DNA of 64,000 nt from Luidia sarsii (Eukaryota; Echinodermata; Asteroidea; Paxillosida; Luidiidae): assembly GCA_949987565.1 (NCBI GenBank), contig OX465109.1, forward strand, positions 8,596,163 through 8,660,162. Direction: 5' to 3'. The first letter of the stretch is position 1. Each line of letters starts with the position of its first letter. The notes beneath the pieces are model-generated. The model was not told the DNA's origin. It was given only the letters and a program-made list of their open reading frames with translations, and made no database searches. Made by a program: the position numbers and the translations under genes. This document shows positions 1-7,000 of this stretch, piece after piece.

Positions 1-125
1 AACAAAAACAGCTACAACTATTACTACAAAGTTAACTACAACAGTAGCGGCAACAGCAACAACAGCGGAAACAACAACATCAACAGCAACAGCCGTATAG
101 CGGCTCCAGCGGGTGTAGCAGCAAC
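1..125. repeat. CAA/CAG-rich trinucleotide tract
   Basis: Imperfect AAC/AGC triplets (ACAACAGCAACAACAGCGG and similar) run from the window edge to about 125. It is an interrupted microsatellite that probably continues to the left. No open reading frame is worth proposing. Confidence 0.8.
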
Positions 126-950
126 AACATGCATCGACGTGAAAATCAACAGAAAGAGCCATTAAAGTGCGGCTTAATAAGGCTGCGAATCCTCGACTTC
201 GGCTCTCTAGTGCCGGACGTCTCGACCACTTGACCACCAAGCTGGTCCAGGTCGTGTGATGGATTCGAACCTATAGCCTGGCCTATATAGCAGTTTGTGC
301 TGCGGCGGAGTATACATACATTGCCATTCGAGTCCCAGTTGTGTCTCTCACGTTTGACCTCTCAACACTGTAGGTGTGGTACAACACCCATTAACACAGA
401 AGTATAGGATAGCTCGTCATAGCCCTTCATATAAAATCATAATTACTGTGATCTTCTATACACACTTAGACCAATAACGCTTGTTGATATTAATAACCGA
501 TTTTAGTGAAAGGGTCACTAAAAACGCAACCCATAGAAAAACACATGTGTGATTTTTTCGCAACTTTTTAGCTGTCGTCGACATGGTGTACGTGATACAG
601 ACTCATGCAACACTGCCAAAAAATTATTCCACTTAATTAAGGCAGGCAAAGTACTGCTCGGCTGTGTACTTCAACCAAATTTTATCATGCAAATGTATTT
701 CCATTTATTTTCATTTCATTTCCGAGCGGCGTGTCTGTCCTTTGCTAATGGACGGGCTGGCTGCATAAATCGTGATTTTTGTTGTTGGTGGAGTCGGTGC
801 ATTTAAAAAACAAAAATATGGAGATGAACCGTTGTATGCATTCGTCTTCCGCCGGCACACCTGGCCACAGTCGTTGGCGTACTTCCTCGCAGCGTGTTCG
901 CCGGGGCTGGGTTGGACTGGGTCGGGGTCGTCCGCTGCCGGGTCGCCGCT
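126..950. other. Upstream region of the CYP20-like gene, no gene seen
   Basis: This is the 5' flank of the P450 gene. It must contain the transcription start and 5' UTR if there is no further upstream exon. I see no convincing TATA element or CpG-rich core, except that GC content rises sharply from about 850 to 1060 around the start codon. Short open frames here overlap on both strands and show no protein family signal. Confidence 0.5.
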
Positions 951-1028
951 ATGCTCTCCCCCGTCACCCTCGGCCTCGTCCTCGTCCTTCTCGTCGTGGC
1001 CATTCGTGCTCTCGTGCACTGGCGCAAG
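951..1028 (+). CDS. CYP20A1-like: CYP20-like exon 1 (membrane anchor)
   Basis: Residues 1-26, starting MLSPVTLGLVLVLL and ending VHWRK, then donor GTAAGT at 1029, phase 0. It is almost entirely hydrophobic, so it is the N-terminal signal-anchor that ties the P450 to the ER membrane. The start is chosen because this ATG opens the anchor and the donor phase matches exon 2. Its sequence differs clearly from vertebrate CYP20A1 and from the exon at 37168. Confidence 0.82.
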
Positions 1029-4000
1029 GTAAGTTCCACCCGGGGCGTCCCGGCTCTCATTTATGCGCAGCCAACTTCGAGGAAAACCAGCGTCCCCATC
1101 TTCTTGAGACGGCCGGACGACGACAACCTAATAGTCCTAATACTGAAAATAGTCACGCGCGTTAAGGGCGTTGACAAAAAAAAAAAAAAACGTAATAACA
1201 TCTGATTCTCTTCTTAAAGGCCCAATACAGCATTGGGAAGATCGGAAAACATCGATGTCCATTTGTTTCCTTCTAATTTACACACAGTTTGTAGATGTTC
1301 ATGATAGAATCCTCAAGTTGAAATCTTACGGTCTGGTTGGATGCTGTACTTCCCTATAAATCTTCACTCAAAGTACATCGACAAATAGTTTATTACTTGC
1401 AAGTAATAAACAATTTCTTACACTACGGAATGGTGCGAAAACCGTGACTGGTTTTTTTTTTTTTTTTACCTTTTTCTACTTTCTCAGATCACGATTTGAG
1501 CTAAAACCTTCGCAGGATTGCTTTTTGGGGATGTTTAATGGTTTAACACACAAACCGTGACAATAGTTTGACCTTTACCAATGTTGCATAGGGCCTTTAA
1601 AGGAAGGCGTCCTCACTGACCAGTATAAAACACCCTGGTGGCATTTCCTCCCTCCAAAAAAATGAATAAAAATATAAAAAAAATTGGCAAACGCACCTCA
1701 GGCTCTGGCTTCGTTCTCTCCAGCGCTTCCATCCATTTTGAAGTACGGGCACCCACACGGGAGACCTTGGGCTTTGTCTTTTGGGAGTACCTTCTCCGTT
1801 TTGAAATTTTTTTTTATCCCAGTCCTCAACTTCAGCGCAGTGCCAAAACATGTGTACGTTTCACCTTTTGACTATAAGACACAACCGGAGCCTTGACTGT
1901 TCTCAAAAAAAGGCTTTAGAGAAATGTTCAGCTACAATAGAAGTGTCAGATAGACCTGCTAATAGTTTTTCTTGGGGGAAGGGATATACTGTACAATCAA
2001 TTATGACAACAAGTCAAATTTAACGAACGGAGCCATGAAACATTCGGCTTGCAGAAAGTGACTGGGTTAATGGCGAAAGGTTAAAGCCCCGGTTTACCGG
2101 ATGGCTAATTTATCTCGCTTAGTTTCTGGAATGGGGTGAGAAGTTTTTAAGAATGCCAACTTTCATTTCTTTTAAGGCATCGGTCGCTGACTGTACTTTG
2201 TCAATTGTCTCCAAACCAGGAACGATCCAAGAGGTGTACGATCCCTGGGATCGATGCCGTCAATTCGAGGTGAGAACCCTGGGGACGTTAGTGCACGCTT
2301 CCGGCAAACCGGCAACCATTCGGATTCCGGAGACGGAACATGATTCGGCTAAAACAACCACAAGGACAGAAACAGACCATGACAACCATGCGACCATGAC
2401 GACCATGACAACCACGGCGGCCACGACGACAACGACCACCACCACGGCTACGGCGAATACGACAACCATGACGACCATGACGACCATGACGACCATGACG
2501 ACCATGGCGACCATGGAGACCACAGGACAACGACCACCACCACGTCTACGGCGACCACGATGAGCATGACGACCATGACGACCACGACGACCACACGACC
2601 ACGACCATATCGACCACCACCACGGCTACGGCGACCACGGCGAGCATGACGACCATGACGACCACACGACCACGACGACTTCAACCGCCACCACGGCAAC
2701 GGCTACCACGACGACCACGACGACCATGACGACCATGACAACCACGACCAAAATGACCACGACAACCGCAAGGACACAAATGTCTTCCACGACCACCACG
2801 ACAACGGCAACGGCGACCACAAGGACCCAAATGACTTCCACGTGCGAGCACGACCACGACCATATCGACCACAACGAGTTTCTCCGGTCGCTGCTTAGGT
2901 CCTATATACTGTACAGTCCCAATTGACCAATTTCAGGGCATATGGTATACTACTAGTGTACTTTCTTACACTTTGCACAGTAGAGGCAACCTATCGGATA
3001 TCGGTGCTGCCGGCAGTATGCACGAGTTTCTGGTGCAACTTCACAAGCGCTACGGACCTATAGCCTCGTTCTGGTACGGCCCTACGTTCACTGTCAGCAT
3101 AGCGTCACCAGAACTCTTCAAGGAGCATATGAGAGCGTTCAACCGGCCACGTGAGTAATCTTCATCGAAACCCCCCCCCAAAAAAATAAAAAAAATAATA
3201 AATAAATAAATAAATAAAATGAAAAAATGAAAAAATGAAAAAAATAGCCAGTGGTTAGAACACTGAAATATTAAACTATAATAGTTCAATTCACGGTCTA
3301 GTCAGCTATGTTCGGCCTTTGATTAATAGAGGGATACTTCCGGGTCGGTTTGACCAATTGACCTTTCTGTCTCCCCTCCCCCTCCTCCAGCTGAACTCTT
3401 TTCTATGTTCGAGCCTCTGTTCGGCGGGCATTCGGTCACGTATGCCAACGATGGGGAGGCCAGGTCGAGACGCTGCATGTACGACCGCGCGTTCGGCCAC
3501 GAGACTGTGCGGTGCTTCTACAGTACGTTCAACGAGGTAAAGGCAAGAGCCGAAAGAAATGCATTCCCACTGTCGAATTGGGACAACTCTGTCCGGCCCG
3601 ACTAAGCCTGACCCGTCAGTCTAATAGGCCGTCGATAGCAGTGACGTCACGCCGAATTCAGTGACGGCACTGGACACAACCATGGCAACTGGGTCACGCT
3701 TTGCCAGAGCTTTGGTAACGACCGTCTCTGAGAGTTTTAACGTTTGAGGGTTTAGGGTTTTAGGAATGGAAACAATTTCAGTGATGGCTCTCACTTCTCG
3801 AACTCGGTCTTGGTCATTGAGGTCTCGGTCTAGGTCTTGGGCATTGAGGTCTCGGTCTTGGGCATAGAGGTCTCGGTCTCGGTCTTGGACACTGAGGTCT
3901 CAGTCTCAGGCACTGAGGCCTCGGTCTCGGTCTTGGGCATTGAGGTCTTGGTCACGGTCTTGGGCATTGAGGTCTCGGTCTTGGGCATAGAGGTCTCGGT

Positions 4001-7000
4001 CTCGGTCTTGGTCATTGAGGTCTCGATCTTGGGCATAGAGGTCTCGGTCTCGGTCTTGGGCGTTGAGGTCTCGGTCTCGGTCTTGGGCATTGAGGTCTCG
4101 GTCTTGGGCATTGAGGTCTCAGTCTAAGTCTTGGGCATTGAGGTCTCGGTCTTGGGTATTGAAGTCTCAGTCTCGGTCTTGGGCATTGAGGTCTCGGTCT
4201 CGGTCTTAGGCATTGAGGTCTCGGTCTTGGGCATTGAGGTCTCGGTCTTGGGCATTGAGGTATCGGTCTCGGTCATTGAGGTCTCGGTCTTGGGCATTGA
4301 GGTCTCGGTCTCGGTCATTGAGGTCTCGATCTCGGTCTTGGGCATTGAGGTCTCGGTCTTGGGCATTGAGGTCTCGGTCTCGGTCATTGAGGTCTCGATC
4401 TCGGTCTTGGGCATTGAGGTCTCGATCTTGGGCATAGAGGTCTCGGTCTCGGTCTTGGACATTGAGATCTCGGTCTCGGTCTTGGGCATTGAGGTCTGTA
4501 CTTACCTGGGTAAAAAAGTAACCCGGTGAATCACATTCACGCTACAAAATCAGTTCAGCTTACCCGCTTGCTGCGTATCGCCGGGCAAAGTTGTGACGGC
4601 ATTCCCTTTATCGAAACGTGCTGCCGGAGAATGTGCATTACTTAACATCTGCCCTCCCATAATCCATTGCGCTCACGGCCGCCTAACACAACAACACGTG
4701 ACAACAAGTCAACAGAGAAAGCGCATGTCTATCCAGGCATTTACCAAGACACCAAGAAGTCTGCGACTTTGTCCCGATGCGTGTCGATCGCAAAATGCTG
4801 GAATGAAATTCCGCGCGAGTGCGTGGTTGTTACGGTCAAGATTGGTGCCCTGTAATTCGTGTCACAAACTAAACAATACGAGTTACCAGCTTTTTCAATG
4901 GCGAGTGGACGGGAACCTGCTACAAAAGGGTACCAGCTAGGAAAAGCAACACGTCATTGCGGTTTAATCAGCGCGCTGAGAAATGACATCATGCCACGAC
5001 GGTTTGCAGCGCTGAGCGCGCTGATAGCTTCAACGAACGTATCCGGGTTGGAAAATCCAACGATAACCCGGAGAATAGTCTCAAGGTCGCAGTTAACCCC
5101 GAGATTGGTGGGTTAACCCACCTCGCGAGCAGGGTTAGAAATCCCGCGGGTTAAGTGGAGTTTTGAGGCAGTTTTCCCGAAGAATTTCTAACCCCGAGAA
5201 GTGTATAGTGTGAATGCTCCAAATTACCCGTGTAATCTCGTGGTTAATTTCCCGAGATTACCCAGGGAATAGTATTGTGTGGAAAGGGACTTTGGATCAG
5301 TCTCGGGCTTGGAAACCGAGATCTCGCCGATCTCACAAATGTAGGTCTTGATGACCGCACATTTTTGCCATCGAGTTTTTTTTCCAGAGCTCTCGGGCAC
5401 TTCAGTGTCGCACAGTTTTTACCACTTGTCTCGCTAGTGTGGCCTGGAGCTGGTGAAGAGCCTATCCGCTCAGCCCTCGGGCGAACGGGTTCCGTTGGTG
5501 GCGCACTGCTTGTCCCTAACGGCCAAGACTCTTCTCAAAACATCCTTTGGTGTCGAGGATAAGGACAGAGCGAACGAATTCCGTCGCCATTACCAGCTGG
5601 TAAGTACGTCCTTAATAATGCGTCCAAAAAAAAGAGCATCACTATATTCGTTACTGGCATCTGAATGAAACCAGGGCGTGAACCAGGAGATATACGGCAG
5701 TTAATGGTTGATTTTCTTCTGACTGGTGCCTCCACCCCAGCAAAGACTAGTTGACTATTAGGTTAGGCCACCACCTAAAGGCCGCCGCACACGAGAGGTA
5801 TCTGCTGAGCAAAAATTATCGCGGCCTTAAGGTCTGGATGGTTCATGTTGTTTATAGGCCTAGTAATGGAATCATTTAGCCAGGGGCATGAGTTCAAAGC
5901 CATGCCCAGTTGAATCTACTTCTTTTAGGCCCTATACAGAAGTAAAATATTCAGCTAGATTCCCTTTCTCTGTTTATTAAAACAAAGACAATTATAATAT
6001 GCACCATATTCGCACGACATAAAATCTGACAGTGCAGTTGTGGCTCAAACAAAGATTAACTCATGATAAATAATTATGGCGCTTCGTCAGTTAGTGCAAA
6101 GTCAATGGCGTGTTTTTCTTTATAGGTCCTAAGGATTCCAATGCATGAAATCGTTTTGAATTGGATTTGAATATCTTTTTATTTAGTGCTGGTATGAAAT
6201 GGAAGCCAGCGAATTCGACGGGCCTCCTGAGAAAGGAAGCATTCGAGAGAGGAATTTGAGGGCAGGTTGGTACATCGTTTACACTTAAAGAGACGGTTTT
6301 GGGAAATTTATATGCTTAATGGCAAACAAGTCTTGCTGTATACAATAGGGTTGGCAATCACAGCTCCATTTGTTTTTCGGTGTTTTTTTTTTTTATGCCA
6401 AGCAAAGGCTGGCCGATCTGTTTCAGTGTTTGATTCCAATGCCATCAACGTCACATTGTTCTTGGTGACTACTGTCTGATGGAGGAGGTCATAGGCCTTC
6501 CTCCTTGGTCTAACCGAGGGAGGTTTTTCACAACGAGAAGGGCTCTATGCCGAAGGTAGACTTGATCAAGTCGTTGGCCGACGATATACTAATTGTTAGA
6601 AATCTAAATCCGTCCTTTAGAAATACTGTATGGTGCTTTGCGCAGTACCGTTGCGAGTGATATCCGACATGCGGCCCCGTTTTCCGCTCATAGCTTGCAC
6701 ACGCCGTTCTCCTGCCCGTAGTGTGCATTAGTACATGTTGAGTGGGAGCCTGTTTTCCTGTTCCGTAAACCGTGCGTAAACCAACTACCGAGGACTCCGC
6801 ACATGCTCGTACTCCTGTACGCACTCGGACTGTTGCGTGTGGTATATGGCAGCGGCGCGGCCGGCGTGCCGTGCGTGTACAGCTTGGAGACGGCGTGGTA
6901 TAGTGCCGCAGTGCCGTGGTTTGCGTGCGTCTGGCCCGGATCTCTGCCCGGAGTCGTACCGGAGAGAGGGCAAACGCTAAGGCGGTGTAAACGTCAGACA

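Larger units (their letters stand above)
3537..5437 (+). other. Intron 4: minisatellite and inverted-repeat-rich DNA
   Basis: A 1.9-kb intron. It contains the GGTCTCGGTCTTGG minisatellite (3800-4497) and a region at 5040-5280 dense in GGTTAACC, CCCGCGGG and ACCCGG inverted repeats. Sequence between 4500 and 5040 shows nothing I recognise. Confidence 0.65.

Noticed and set aside
2153..2269. Open frame ending at the same GTGAGA donor but in another phase
   Set aside because: Its translation has no CYP20 similarity and does not join in phase with exon 1. The shorter exon 2220-2269 gives the IPGI block and fits both neighbours.
2260..2926. Thr/Met-rich and Val/Met/Gly-rich frames on both strands
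   Set aside because: They come from the GAC/ACC/ATG simple repeat in intron 2.
3830..4529. Repetitive frames of (MPKTETET) and (SVLGIEV) type
   Set aside because: Minisatellite inside intron 4, open on both strands at once.
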